From NCBI GenBank assembly GCA_016208685.1, contig JACQXM010000061.1, positions 1 to 53,823 of the forward strand: a stretch of 53,823 nt of DNA, in the 5' to 3' direction. The notes beneath the pieces were generated by a model that had not been told where the DNA came from, did not search any database, and saw nothing but the letters and a program-made list of their open reading frames with translations. The DNA is from Planctomycetota bacterium. Lineage in GTDB: Bacteria > Planctomycetota > Phycisphaerae > UBA1845. Both the position numbers and the translations under genes were made by a program. Below are positions 7,849 through 17,477 of the stretch, piece after piece. Each line of letters starts with the position of its first letter. The stretch's first letter is position 1.

Positions 7849-9711
7849 ATGGTAGATCAGAACCTCATCAGTGAGTTGGACGCGACCGGAGCGGACATCG
7901 CGGCGGAGCTGGATGCGATGTTCGCCGGGGTTGACGCGGTTTCGCAGGTCACGTCGATCATCGAGAAGCATGACGACGAGTACCGGCCAGGGTCAATCCT
8001 CAAGGGGCGCGTCGTGGCTCGGTCCGGCGACGACATCGTCGTGGACGTCGGGCTCAAGAGCGAAGGCCTCATTCCCAGAACCGAGTGGGACGATCCCGAG
8101 GGCATCGACATTGGTGATGAGGTGCAGGTCTGGCTGGAAACGGTTGAATCCGACAGCGGACACATCATTCTCTCCAAGCGCAAGGCGGACCGCATCCTTA
8201 ACTGGCAGCGGATCGTGGACACCAAGAAGGAGGGGGACAACGTTCGCGGGCGCGTCATGCGCAAGATCAAGGGCGGGCTGCTGGTGGATATCGGCTACCC
8301 GGTGTTCCTGCCCGCCTCGCAGGTGGACATCCGCCGGCCGGGCGATATCGGCGAGTTCATCGGCAAGGACATCGACGCCAAGATCCTCAAGATCGACACC
8401 GAGCGCCGCAACATCGTGATCTCGCGGCGCAAGCTCATTGACGAGGAGCGCAACGCGGCGAAGGAGGCGCTCATGTCCACCCTTCAGGTGGGGCAGATCA
8501 TCCGCGGTACGGTAAAGAACATCGCGGATTTCGGCGCCTTCGTGGACTTAGGCGGCATCGACGGCCTGCTGCACATCACCGACATGAGCTGGGACCGCAT
8601 CGGTCACCCCTCGGAACTGGTGAAGATCGATCACGAGATCGAAGTGAAGGTCCTGAACATCGACCGCGACAAGGAGAAGATCGCGCTGGGACTCAAGCAG
8701 CTCAAGGTCAACCCCTGGGAAGAGGTCGAACAGCGCTATCCGCCAAGCACGCGCCTGCGCGGCGAGGTGGTCAACATCATGAACTACGGCGCCTTCGTAA
8801 AGATCGAACCGGGCGTCGAGGGCCTGGTGCACATCAGCGAGATGAGCTGGACCCGGCGCATCAACCACCCCTCCGAAATGCTCACCGTCGGCGACACCAT
8901 CGACGTCGTGGTCCTGGAGGTCAATAAGAACAAACAGGAGATTTCGCTCGGCATCAAGCAAACTCAGGACAACCCCTGGATGCACGTGGCGGAGAAGTAC
9001 CCGCCCAACACGCGCATCACCGGCCGGGTGCGGAACCTCACCAATTATGGGGCCTTCGTCGAGATCGAGGAGGGCATCGACGGGCTCCTGCACGTATCGG
9101 ACATGAGCTGGACCAAGAAGGTCAACCACCCCTCGGAGATGCTCAAGAAGGGCGATGTCATCGACTGCGTGGTGCTGAATGTGGACCAGGAGAAGCAGCG
9201 CATCGCCCTGGGGCTCAAGCAGCTTCATGAGGATCCCTGGGCCCGGGCGGTGCTGGAAAACTACATTCCCGGACAGATCGTCGAGGGCACGGTCACAAAG
9301 ATCACCAACTTCGGCGTCTTTGTGGAATTGGAAGAGGACCTCGAAGGGCTGTTGCACGTCAGCGAATTAGCCGATCACAAGGTGGAAGACCCCCACGCCG
9401 AGGTGAAGATCGGCGACCGGATTCTGGTCAAGATTCTGCGCGTTGACGCGGGGGAGCGGAAGATCGGTCTCTCCAAGAAGCGGGCCGAATGGTCCGCGGA
9501 TCAGGATGCCGATTCAACGCAGGAACGCAGGCCCAAGGCGCGACGCGGCGGGCTGCACGGGCCCGGCGAGGAAACCACGGATATCATCCAGCCGCTGCCC
9601 TTCGTGCCGCCCACGCCGCCGCGGCAGAGCAGGCGGAAAGCCGCCTCGCCCGCCGGTGAAGCGGAATCGAGCGAGCCGGGCGGGGGCGATGATTCCGCCG
9701 AACCGTCCTGA
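7849..9711 (+). CDS. rpsA: 30S ribosomal protein S1
   Basis: The protein has 620 residues. ATG at 7849 follows CAGGGAGA closely; the frame is open upstream but only with low-complexity sequence. S1 binds mRNA on the small subunit and helps initiation on structured or weakly led messages. Six S1 (OB-fold) domains can be read, starting near residues 48 (GSILKGRVV), 133 (GDNVRGRVM), 218 (GQIIRGTVKNIADFGAFV), 305, 392 and 479 (GQIVEGTVTKITNFGVFV). Domains 3-6 have the strong RNA-binding F-GAFV...GLLH(I/V)S pattern, while domains 1-2 are the divergent ribosome-binding type. A charged, disordered tail of about 70 residues (Arg/Pro/Glu-rich) ends the protein. Confidence 0.95.
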   Translation: MVDQNLISELDATGADIAAELDAMFAGVDAVSQVTSIIEKHDDEYRPGSILKGRVVARSGDDIVVDVGLKSEGLIPRTEWDDPEGIDIGDEVQVWLETVESDSGHIILSKRKADRILNWQRIVDTKKEGDNVRGRVMRKIKGGLLVDIGYPVFLPASQVDIRRPGDIGEFIGKDIDAKILKIDTERRNIVISRRKLIDEERNAAKEALMSTLQVGQIIRGTVKNIADFGAFVDLGGIDGLLHITDMSWDRIGHPSELVKIDHEIEVKVLNIDRDKEKIALGLKQLKVNPWEEVEQRYPPSTRLRGEVVNIMNYGAFVKIEPGVEGLVHISEMSWTRRINHPSEMLTVGDTIDVVVLEVNKNKQEISLGIKQTQDNPWMHVAEKYPPNTRITGRVRNLTNYGAFVEIEEGIDGLLHVSDMSWTKKVNHPSEMLKKGDVIDCVVLNVDQEKQRIALGLKQLHEDPWARAVLENYIPGQIVEGTVTKITNFGVFVELEEDLEGLLHVSELADHKVEDPHAEVKIGDRILVKILRVDAGERKIGLSKKRAEWSADQDADSTQERRPKARRGGLHGPGEETTDIIQPLPFVPPTPPRQSRRKAASPAGEAESSEPGGGDDSAEPS

Positions 9712-9947
9712 AGGACGTGCCGTAGGGCGGGGCAGCCCGGAGCCGCGCGGTGGCGCGGCGCAGGTTTCGCGAACGCCGCGGCGCGCTCGCCGCGTTCCTC
9801 CACGACTGTGCCGACGGGCAGCGTCGCGCCAGCGCCGGGCAGCGCCGTCCGCGACGCCGCATGCGAAGCCGGAGCCCGCATGGGGGTATGCCAAGCCCGC
9901 CGCCACCGGCGGTGCCCTGTGGCTGAAAACCTGGGGAGGGTGGGACC
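9712..9947. other. Spacer between rpsA and the sigma-factor gene
   Basis: 236 bases, very GC-rich. No gene or clear promoter is seen. GGGGAGGG at 9933-9940 is the likely ribosome-binding site of the next gene. Confidence 0.4.
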
Positions 9948-10826
9948 ATCGCTGTCGACACCGGCCTACAAGTTTATCTGCGGAAGATCAACGAAGCCCC
10001 GCTGCTGACGGCACCGGAGGAAAAGCACCTGGCGGGGATCGTCCGCAACGGACAGGTCGCCGCGGAGCGCTTCGCCCACGGCGAGCTGTCGCTGCCGGAG
10101 CGTGAGCGTGCCGAGGCCTCCGCCGCCGCCGACGCCCGCGAGGTGATGGTCAAGTCCAACCTGCGCCTGGTGGTCAACATCGCCAAGAAGTACGCCAAGC
10201 GCGGCGTGCCCCTCAACGACCTCATCAACGAGGGCAATCTGGGACTCATCCGCGCCGTCGAGGGTTTCGACCCGGACCAGAATACGCGCTTCAGCACCTA
10301 CGCCTCCTGGTGGATCAAACAGGCGATCAAACGCAGCCTCATCAACAGCGACAAACCGGTGCACATTCCCGCCTACATGGTGGAGATGATCTCCCGCTTC
10401 CGCGAGGCGCGCGACAAGTTCGAAGCGGAGTTCTACCGCAAGCCAACCACGGAGGAACTCGCGGAGCGGCTGGAAATGACCGTGAGCAAGGTCGATCACA
10501 TCCGCAATGCCGTCAAGGCGGTCTCCACCCCCACCCAGGATTCAGACACCGCGAGCGGACAAGCCCTTACGGAGGGTCTGCCGGACCAGCGAACGCCCCG
10601 ACCGGACGAGGCGTTGCTCAGCGAGTCCGAGGCCGGCAAGGTCGTAGCCCTGCTCGAGGCACTGGACGAGCGCGAGTCCAAGATCCTCCGCATGCGCTAC
10701 GGGCTGGACGGCCAGGAGCCCATGACGCTCAAGGAAATCGGCGTGGCCATCCAGCTTACCCGCGAGCGGGTGCGGCAAATCGAGAACGAAGCGCTGCGAA
10801 AGATCAAAGAGCACGTCCTGGACTAG
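9948..10826 (+). CDS. RpoD/SigA-type RNA polymerase sigma factor with apparent ATC start
   Basis: The protein has about 292 residues. The order is a region 1.2 segment (VDTGLQVYLRKINEAPLLT), region 2 (SNLRLVVNIAKKYAKRG, then LINEGNLGLIRAVEGFD and FSTYASWWIKQAIKRS, the core-binding and -10-reading helices), region 3 (KPVHIPAYMVEMISRFREA onwards), and region 4 with RMRYGLDG and the -35-reading helix-turn-helix (LKEIGVAIQLTRERVRQIE). The first ATG in frame (10143) would delete region 1.2 and part of region 2. The frame is closed by TGA at 9924-9926, and between that and the conserved start there is no ATG, GTG or TTG. The best candidate is ATC at 9948, eight bases after GGAGG (9935-9939). No long region 1.1 is present. 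It is a primary-like or general sigma factor. Confidence 0.88.
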   Translation: MAVDTGLQVYLRKINEAPLLTAPEEKHLAGIVRNGQVAAERFAHGELSLPERERAEASAAADAREVMVKSNLRLVVNIAKKYAKRGVPLNDLINEGNLGLIRAVEGFDPDQNTRFSTYASWWIKQAIKRSLINSDKPVHIPAYMVEMISRFREARDKFEAEFYRKPTTEELAERLEMTVSKVDHIRNAVKAVSTPTQDSDTASGQALTEGLPDQRTPRPDEALLSESEAGKVVALLEALDERESKILRMRYGLDGQEPMTLKEIGVAIQLTRERVRQIENEALRKIKEHVLD

Positions 10827-11264
10827 GCGCCCGTGCCGCGGAGCCTGGCGCCGCCGCCTCAGGTGATGTCACCCAATGTTCGGGCATGGCGGCGCTGCGC
10901 TTGGCCATGGCACCCGCCATACTGTCGCGGTGCTGATCGGGTGTCGCTATTTCGCTGCATCGCTGCGTCGCGACCAAGGCCCGCCCCCTCACAGTCGCGG
11001 CTCTGTACGTCGGTGCATTCGTCGCCTCCCCCGGTTGTGCCTTCGTGCCTCCGTCGCTATTGCCCGCTCCCTCACGGTCGCGGCTCTGTACGTCGGTGCC
11101 TTCGTTGCCTCCCCCCTTCGTGCGTTCGCGCCGCCGTGCCTCCGTGCCTCTTCGCCCGCACCATTTCCGACAACGCGTCGCGCTTCCCCGAGCCGCAGCG
11201 CCGGGCTATAATCCCCGTCCACGGGTTTTTCATCGGAAACTGCATTCCTGACGCGGGGTAGGAC
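10827..11264. repeat. Intergenic composite repeat array
   Basis: No gene. Two forward copies of the 28-bp repeat lie at 10982-11005 and 11061-11088, each followed by TACGTCGGTGC. They are separated by 8-bp-period tracts of the CGTGCCTC/CGTCGCTA type. A GGCGGCGCTGCGCTTGGCCA element is at about 10888-10907; relatives of it occur near 14950 and 33290. Confidence 0.7.
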
Positions 11265-13286
11265 ATGATGAAGTTGTGCGGAACGGATAAGCCATACCAC
11301 GTCCTTGTCGCGCTGACCGCCCTGGTGGCCGCGGCCCCAACCCCCGCCCGTGCCCAGTACTCCGCTTCGGGCGTCACGCTGGTGCGCCGCATCCCGCTCA
11401 CCGGCTTCCCCAGCGGCCAAACCCGCGGCAGCGCCGTCTGGGGATACACCTCCCCCGGCGGCACGGAATACGCCATCATGGGCCTCAACCGCGGCACGGC
11501 GTTCGTGGACGTCAACGACGCCACACGCAACCTCATGTTCGTGGGCAGCGGCGGCGTGGACGAGCTATGGCGGGAGATGAAGACCTACGGCCGGTACTGT
11601 TACGTCGTCTCCGACGGCTCCGGCGTGGGCATGCAGGTCATGGACCTGGCGAACATCGACAACGGCACGGTCAGCCTGGTGAATACCGTCACCCTGGGCA
11701 ACACCCTCTTTACGGCGCATACCATCTACATCAACCCTGCCAGCGGCTATGCCTATCTTTGCGGTACGAACCGTAATGCCGGGCTGCTGGTTCTCAACCT
11801 CAGCAACCCGACGAATCCGTCCGTCGCCGGCACCTGGGGCGACCTCTACGTGCACGACGTGACCGTGCTCTCCTACACCACCGGCCCCTACGCCGGGCGG
11901 GAGATCGCCTTCGCCTTCGCCGCCCGGAACGGTCTGCGCGTCGTGGACGTGACCAACAAGGCCAACATGCAGCAGCTCGGCGCGCTGCAATACCCCGGGC
12001 TTAGTTACTGCCACCAGGGATGGCTGACCGAGGACCGCAAATACCTGTTTATCAACGACGAGTTCGATGAGCTTAACAACCTCGCCCCGTCGTCTACCAC
12101 CTACGTCATCGACGTGCGGGACCTCTCCAACCCGACGTTCGTGACTTCGTTTACCAACGGCATCAACTGCATCGACCACAACCTCCTGGTCCGCGGTAAT
12201 CTGCTCTACGAGGCCAATTACACCAGCGGGCTGCGGGTGTGGGACGTGACCGACCCCATTTGCCCGAAGGAGATCGCCTGGTTCGACACCTACCCGGCAA
12301 GCGACGCGGAGGGCTTCAACGGTGCCTGGGGCGTGTACGCCCTGCTGCCCAATAAGACCATCGCCATTTCGGACATCAACGGCGGCCTGTTTTTGCTCAA
12401 AGTGGACTGCAACAGCAACGGCGCCGACGACGGTACGGACGTCGCCAACGGCACCAGCGCCGACGATAACGGTAACGGCATCCCCGACGAATGCGACGGA
12501 TTCGTCGATTGCAACGAAAACGGGGTGACGGATCGGTGTGAACCCCCGGCCGACTGCAACGAAAACGGCGTGCTCGATGAGTGCGATCTTACCCGCCTCA
12601 CCAGTGCGGACTGCAACGCCAACGCCGTGCCGGACGAGTGCGACGTGGCCACGGACGTTTCCTTCGCCTCCCCGGAGCTGCGGCCCTTCGGCGGCAACCC
12701 CGATTCCCCCCAGGTGTTCAACCTCTTCGCGCCCCCGGAGCCGCTTTGCGACGTCCACTTGCGTTTTCGTGCCCTGGCCAACCTCAGCGGCGGGGTCAAG
12801 CACTTCGACGTGCAACTGAACGCCACGCCGCTGGGCACAGTGTCGCTCATCGTACCGAACTGCCAGGCGGGCGCCAGAACCGGTGAGATGATCATCCCGC
12901 GCGACGTGTTCCGCGCCGCGGTGGGCGGCGGCAACGCGACGATCATCATGTTCGCCGATCCCAGCGTGGAAACCGATTGCTGCGGGACCCCGAACTGCTC
13001 CTACATCCAGGTTACCGTCGAATACCCGGGCATCGATCCGGCGCTCGACTGCAATGACACGCTGGCCCCGGACGAGTGCGAAGGCGGCGACCTGGACGGT
13101 GACGGCCTGCGAACCGTGAGCGACTACGGGGGTTTCCCCGATTGCGCTACCGGCCCGTGCGAGGCCTCGCCCTGCGACCCGCCGCTGTACTCCGAACCCT
13201 GCTGCACCCTTACCGACCTCGACGGCGACGGCGATCAGGACCTCGCCGACTATGCCCTGCTGCAACGCAGCATTGAAGGGCCGTGA
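11265..13286 (+). CDS. Secreted choice-of-anchor B family protein with DCNxN repeats and dockerin-like tail
   Basis: The protein has 673 residues. ATG at 11265 (or 11268) follows GGGGTAGGA. A signal peptide ends near ARAQ (residue ~30). Residues ~35-380 form a propeller-like region with LVIVD-type repeats (VMDLANIDNG, LVLNLSNPTNPS, VVDVTNKAN, VIDVRDLSNPTF, VWDVTDP), typical of choice-of-anchor B proteins. Then come four modules DCN(E/S/A)NGVxDxC(D/E) (about 384-465), which resemble calcium-binding thrombospondin type 3/dockerin loops. A beta-rich domain with paired cysteines follows. The end has DLDGDGLRTVSDY and DLDGDGDQDLADYALLQRS, a dockerin-like pair. It is probably exported and cell-surface or matrix associated; the function is unknown. 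Confidence 0.8.
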   Translation: MMKLCGTDKPYHVLVALTALVAAAPTPARAQYSASGVTLVRRIPLTGFPSGQTRGSAVWGYTSPGGTEYAIMGLNRGTAFVDVNDATRNLMFVGSGGVDELWREMKTYGRYCYVVSDGSGVGMQVMDLANIDNGTVSLVNTVTLGNTLFTAHTIYINPASGYAYLCGTNRNAGLLVLNLSNPTNPSVAGTWGDLYVHDVTVLSYTTGPYAGREIAFAFAARNGLRVVDVTNKANMQQLGALQYPGLSYCHQGWLTEDRKYLFINDEFDELNNLAPSSTTYVIDVRDLSNPTFVTSFTNGINCIDHNLLVRGNLLYEANYTSGLRVWDVTDPICPKEIAWFDTYPASDAEGFNGAWGVYALLPNKTIAISDINGGLFLLKVDCNSNGADDGTDVANGTSADDNGNGIPDECDGFVDCNENGVTDRCEPPADCNENGVLDECDLTRLTSADCNANAVPDECDVATDVSFASPELRPFGGNPDSPQVFNLFAPPEPLCDVHLRFRALANLSGGVKHFDVQLNATPLGTVSLIVPNCQAGARTGEMIIPRDVFRAAVGGGNATIIMFADPSVETDCCGTPNCSYIQVTVEYPGIDPALDCNDTLAPDECEGGDLDGDGLRTVSDYGGFPDCATGPCEASPCDPPLYSEPCCTLTDLDGDGDQDLADYALLQRSIEGP

Positions 13287-13473
13287 GCCGAAAGCGTCGG
13301 GAGCACGCCTGGGTGCGGTATTGGAACCTCTCCCCCGCAGCGGGGTACAATCTCCTGGTGGATCTTGCGGACAACGTGCGCGCATCGCCGCTGCGGCGAC
13401 GGCGCCGCATTCTCGAAGCCCGAGCCGATATGGCCGGATCACGCGGTGGGCGGGATCGCTCGATCCGAATGAC

Positions 13474-14589
13474 ATGATCCGCAAAGGCCTCCATAACGGG
13501 CTGCTCGCGGCCGCGGCACTTGCCGCGTTACTCGCAGCGATCAGCTACTGGTGGGGCTTCAGCGGGCGCCTCTTCCGGTCCGAGACTCGCGAGGTGCAGG
13601 GGGCGCTTCGCGGCGGTTACCTGCGGTACGTGCTCCTGGATGCCCGGCTTTCGGGCGCGCCCAACGAGCAACGCGCCTTTACCGAGTACGCGAATCGCTG
13701 GCACCAGGGCATTCCGGTCAGTCCTTTCCGACGCCATACCTTTCCGCTCCACGACGGGACGATCGTGGATTCGGTGGTCCTCACTGCAAACCTGTGGCTG
13801 GTCGCGGCGGGACTGGCGTTCCTGGCTGCTGCGCTGCGATTCCGCCGGAGAATCGCGCTGTCTCTCAAGGAGCTCCACCCTCGACTTCCGAGGACGCCGC
13901 TTGGGTGGTTGGTGTGGCTGCCTCGCCTCACGCTGCTTGCACTCCTCTCCCTTGCTGCGGCGGGCATCGGTGCGGCATGGGTGACACTGCTGGCATTACC
14001 GGGATCCCGCGTCCCGCCCTCTGATCCGAGCGGGCATTTGCCCGCCCGGTTTGGTGGGGATGGCTTCGTTGGCATGACGCTGACGCAGGTTTGGGGCGTG
14101 GACCTCGCGCTCCCCGACCCCCTCGGGGACGCAAAACATGTGCCGAAGGTGCTGTCGGGTTCGGACGACGACGAGCGCTTGCACGTGTGGGTCACTCCGC
14201 GGATAGTTGGCGGGCGGTGGACGCTGTTCCTGAAGCGTGATTTGCCCACTTGGAACGGTTTCTACGGTTACCGGGGTACCGGAGGCAACTCCTGGGGGTT
14301 CCACTTCAGCTTTGTCCCCATCAGCCCGGGGTCGCCCCTATTGGTTGCGCCTTTCCCACTCGGCTGGACCATGGTCTCCGGCGGTGCGATAGCGCCTGTT
14401 CCGGCCGTGCTCACTGTCCTCGCGCTCTATCCGGCAATCGCCTTCTTTCGTGGCCCGTGGCGCCGCGCCGGGCGGCGGCTGCGCGGCGAATGCACACGAT
14501 GCGGCTACAACCTGACCGGCCTTACCGAGCCGCGCTGCCCGGAATGCAGCACGGCGTGCACGCTGCCGGGTGGGGTTTCGTCGACGTGA
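13474..14589 (+). CDS. Membrane protein with C-terminal zinc ribbon
   Basis: The protein has 371 residues from the ATG at 13474 (MIRKGLHNG); the upstream extension of the frame is repeat-like. There is one N-terminal membrane segment (LLAAAALAALLAAISYWWGF), a second near residues 108-125, a third after an Arg-rich loop (LLALLSLAAAGIGAAWVTLL), an exposed region with WTLFLKRDLPTWNGF, and a last segment near residues 312-333. The tail CTRCGYNLTGL..PRCPEC is a four-cysteine zinc ribbon that I have seen on many planctomycete membrane proteins of unknown role. No partner gene is evident. Confidence 0.65.
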   Translation: MIRKGLHNGLLAAAALAALLAAISYWWGFSGRLFRSETREVQGALRGGYLRYVLLDARLSGAPNEQRAFTEYANRWHQGIPVSPFRRHTFPLHDGTIVDSVVLTANLWLVAAGLAFLAAALRFRRRIALSLKELHPRLPRTPLGWLVWLPRLTLLALLSLAAAGIGAAWVTLLALPGSRVPPSDPSGHLPARFGGDGFVGMTLTQVWGVDLALPDPLGDAKHVPKVLSGSDDDERLHVWVTPRIVGGRWTLFLKRDLPTWNGFYGYRGTGGNSWGFHFSFVPISPGSPLLVAPFPLGWTMVSGGAIAPVPAVLTVLALYPAIAFFRGPWRRAGRRLRGECTRCGYNLTGLTEPRCPECSTACTLPGGVSST

Positions 14590-15631
14590 CGCAGCGCATG
14601 GGCGTGCAGCGATTGTTCCGCATTCCGCCCCAGCGCGCCGGCATCTCCGCCCGCTGCGACATTCGCCGCTCTGCGTTCCCTCCGCTCCCTTACGGTCGCG
14701 GCCCTGGATGGAGCACGCCGTCCGCCGGGATGGCTCGCCGCGAGCTTCAGGCTGTAAGCCTGACAGACAGTAGCCGGTGGCAAGCGCAGCACCGCCACCG
14801 GTCCCGTCGGCCATTATTCCACGCCGACCCTGTAGGGGTCGGCTTGGAGGCCGTAAGACAAGCTTACAGGTATGAGGATACGCTCGCATCGCCGCACCCG
14901 CGGCGCGCAAGACAACCCTTACAGGGTTGGGGATGTTCTCTCGTCTCCGTACCGTGGGCGGCGCTGCGCTTGCCCACGGCTACTATCGAGCAGCCCTACA
15001 GGCTGCGGGCACGATCGTGACGCGTTGGGGCGTCCCCCTCGAACGCATACCGCGCGATCGCCCGTCACGATGGACAATTGACGGTTGTCGATTGTTGATC
15101 GAACCACCTCTGTCCCTTCGTCGCTTCGTCGCTGCCCCTGTTCCCTGTTCTCCATTCCGTGTTCCCTCCCCCCACTCGCCCGTCGCCTCGTGCCTCTCCT
15201 CCCGCATTCCGCCCCGGCGCGCGGGGATCTCCACTCCGCTGCGAGATTTGCCATTCCGCATTCAGCATTCCACCTTCCGCATTCGCGGCGCATTCGGCTC
15301 CCGCACCGCTGAAGCGGCGGGCCACCCGGTGAATGCGGAATGATGAATGCAGAAAAAGCGCCGCGACCGTAAGGGAGCGGGCAACAGTGACGAAAGCACG
15401 CAGGCACGAAGAGGGGAGGCACGAAGGCACGACGGAACAGAGCCGCGACCGTCAGGGAGCGGGCAACGTTCGCGACGGAGCGATGATGGTCGGGTCACCC
15501 GTCAAACCCCGACGATCCCGGGGCTGACGGACCGCTCGCTGGCACTCGCGGTACGGATCCGGTCCCACGCAAACGGTCGGTAGTCGCCGGCGCAGTCCGT
15601 GCAAGCGGGCAGCACAGGGCACGTGGCCGGA
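14590..15631. repeat. 1-kb intergenic repeat cluster
   Basis: No believable gene. Contents in order: a GCATTCCGCCCCAGCGCGCC element (~14630) with a second copy at ~15205; a forward 28-bp repeat at 14681-14706; a palindromic 'GCTTGGAGGCCGTAAGACAAGC' type stretch (~14840); GGCGGCGCTGCGCTTGCCCA (~14950); ATTGACGGTTGTCGATTG tracts (~15075-15100) with TTCGTCGCTTCGTCGC; CATTCCGCATTCAGCATTCC (~15250); and two reverse 28-bp copies at 15361-15383 and 15438-15465 with 8-bp-period GGCACGAA tracts between them. Confidence 0.7.
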
Positions 15632-16405
15632 TTACGGCGCCGCGCTTACGGCCGATTCCGCCGCGGCGAAGTCCGGCCAGTGGTTGCGAATCAGTTCGGG
15701 GAGCACGCGTTCCAGGAGTCGGCCCGCCCCTTCGACGTTCTGCTCCCGGGTGGCCAGCGGGAAGCTCACTTCCACTTTGCTGAAGTAGGCGTAGGTATTG
15801 CGAAGGTCGTTAATCAGGTAGCGAACGTCCTGGCGCGTGGCCGCGAAGCGCCCATTGCAGTGGAAGGTGTACACTACGGACAGCTTGCGGTGGTCGTGGA
15901 TCGCGGTCTTAACGAAGGTCAGCAGCCGTATGGGCACGCGCTCCGCGCCTGGCGGAAGGCCCGCGAGCGTGAGGGTCAGGTTCTCGTGCGGCTGCGCCGG
16001 CTGGTAGCCGGCGCCGAAGTAGCAGACGTCCGGCGTGTGCGGCACCATGTCCTTGCCGCCGGAGTAATAGGTGACCAGCAGGCTTGCCAGGCGCAGGGGA
16101 TCTTGCTCCGGCACGCTGGGGTTCTCCAGGAGCCAGCTTAGATACTGTTCGGTGCCCAGCGCTTCGACGATGGAGGCGTCAAGCACCTGCTTATCCACCA
16201 CGCGGTAGGGAGCCAGGGCAGCCGCTGAAAAGCCCTCCAACGGCGCCTTCAGCGGCAGCGGCAGTTTGACCTGCTTGATCTTCATGTAGCGGGTGACCGG
16301 CCCGGCGAGCACGGCCGCCACGGACAACATCGCCACTGCCATGGCGAAGTGCGGAGTCAGCAATCGCGTGGGTGCTGCGGTGGTCGGGGTGCGGAGCGGG
16401 TTCAT
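15632..16405 (-). CDS. EpsI-like exosortase-associated protein
   Basis: The protein has 257 residues. The ATG at 16405 gives MNPLRTPTT; the frame extends a little further, but this start lies 16 bases after the previous gene's stop, as expected in an operon. There is one N-terminal membrane segment (MAVAMLSVAAVLAGPV), then an extracytoplasmic domain with LLVTYYSGGKD..PHTPDVCYFGAGYQP, the H-P-x-x-C-(Y/x)-x-G-x-G signature of EpsI/DUF3485 proteins that accompany exosortases. Near the end are TFHCNGRFA and a conserved YAYFSKVEVSF strand. EpsI-type proteins act at the membrane in exopolysaccharide or PEP-CTERM export systems, with an unclear exact role. It is the last gene of the UnbV-TPR-UnbU-EpsI operon. 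No exosortase gene is visible in the window. Confidence 0.65.
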   Translation of the reverse strand: MNPLRTPTTAAPTRLLTPHFAMAVAMLSVAAVLAGPVTRYMKIKQVKLPLPLKAPLEGFSAAALAPYRVVDKQVLDASIVEALGTEQYLSWLLENPSVPEQDPLRLASLLVTYYSGGKDMVPHTPDVCYFGAGYQPAQPHENLTLTLAGLPPGAERVPIRLLTFVKTAIHDHRKLSVVYTFHCNGRFAATRQDVRYLINDLRNTYAYFSKVEVSFPLATREQNVEGAGRLLERVLPELIRNHWPDFAAAESAVSAAP

Positions 16406-16421
16406 GGACCGTTGGGGTTCG

Positions 16422-17429
16422 TCAGTTGGCAGCGGCGGGCTCCGCCAGCGGAGCCTGACCATCCTTCATCGGAACTTTCGGCGCCCGGGCGCGGAATTCC
16501 AGCAGCCTCCAGGGGTCGGATTCGGCGATCCCCGCCCTGTCCGCCACCCAATGCAGAATCGGCAGCATGGCGGTGTGTGCGAAGAGGGCATAGAACATCG
16601 AATACCGTACCTCGAAATAACGAAGGATGCCGTCCATGACCGCGATCGACAAGCCCCACACGATACGCGCCCGGCGCGTGGGCGGCGAGGCCTTGGGGTC
16701 CGGCATCATGGAGAAGGTGAACAAGGCGAATTCCGCGCCGGTGACCGGGCCGAGCGCGAAAATCAACCCGCCCTGTCCCAACGCCATCCGCAGCAGCCCC
16801 ATGAAGGTGTAGCCGCCCAGCCAGGCCAGGGCGAGGTCCAACCGGTTGACGCGCCGCATCATCATCAGCCCCAGGGCGATGATCACGAACGCCACGCGGT
16901 AGTCGGCCCCCCACTGCGAACCGGGGGCGACGGAGGCCGTGCCGTGCGTGAACAGCAACGCCATGACGATGGCGAAGTTCGAAGGGTTGAAGAAATGCCG
17001 CCGGCTGTCACGAAGCAGGTACTTCGACAGAATGCCCCAGACCGACGCCGCGACGTACACGCGCCAGTCGTTGCTTTCCAGCAGGATGGCGATGCTCATG
17101 CCGGTGATGTAGGCGCTGAGCGGGACCGCCACCTGGCGCAGCACCACCGCCGTGAGCACCAGGTCCAGACCGCAGCAGGTGGCGAGCGTGGCGGCCAGGT
17201 CGTCGAAGTCGCGGTTGAAGTAGTAGCTCGTTTGCCCCAGCAACGTCCACAACGTCAGCGCCGCGGCGATCATGATGCGCGGATCGCGCAGGCTGGGAAC
17301 AACCAGCGAAAGTCCGCCGGGTTTCTGCGGCGCCGCGCTCAATTCCCACCTCCCCGCCGACCCGCGTCCGGGGAATCGGACGGTGATCGACCGCGCCTGA
17401 CAGCGCCGCCTGCGGCGGGCCGGCACCAC
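16422..17429 (-). CDS. UnbU/RnfD-like integral membrane protein
   Basis: About 335 residues from a GTG at 17429; the exact start is uncertain because the first ~45 residues are Arg/Pro-rich and the conserved part begins at LRDPRIMIAAALTLW. Eight to ten hydrophobic segments follow. RHFFNPSNFAIVMALLF is the recognisable FNPSNF motif shared by RnfD/NqrB-like subunits and by UnbU (E5) proteins of enediyne clusters. FALGPVTGAEFALFTFSMMPDP and the final YSMFYALFAHTAMLP also fit that group. RnfD/NqrB carry flavin in ion-pumping complexes; UnbU's chemistry is not known. The gene sits 48 bases after the TPR gene and 16 before the EpsI-like gene. No other Rnf/Nqr subunit is present. Confidence 0.7.
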   Translation of the reverse strand: MVPARRRRRCQARSITVRFPGRGSAGRWELSAAPQKPGGLSLVVPSLRDPRIMIAAALTLWTLLGQTSYYFNRDFDDLAATLATCCGLDLVLTAVVLRQVAVPLSAYITGMSIAILLESNDWRVYVAASVWGILSKYLLRDSRRHFFNPSNFAIVMALLFTHGTASVAPGSQWGADYRVAFVIIALGLMMMRRVNRLDLALAWLGGYTFMGLLRMALGQGGLIFALGPVTGAEFALFTFSMMPDPKASPPTRRARIVWGLSIAVMDGILRYFEVRYSMFYALFAHTAMLPILHWVADRAGIAESDPWRLLEFRARAPKVPMKDGQAPLAEPAAAN

Positions 17430-17477
17430 GCCGCCGGGTGTCTGATTCGACTCGCCGTTTGTGATCCGTAGCGCACG

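Noticed and set aside
11565..13484. 639-residue open frame antisense to the choice-of-anchor B gene
   Set aside because: It mirrors the plus-strand gene, which has a signal peptide, a ribosome-binding site and recognisable domains. The antisense translation is Val/Gly/Ala-rich with no motif, a usual effect of high GC.
16422..17429. The UnbU-like gene as part of a full Rnf or Nqr complex
   Set aside because: No other Rnf/Nqr subunit is near, and the neighbours (UnbV-like, TPR, EpsI-like) do not belong to those complexes.
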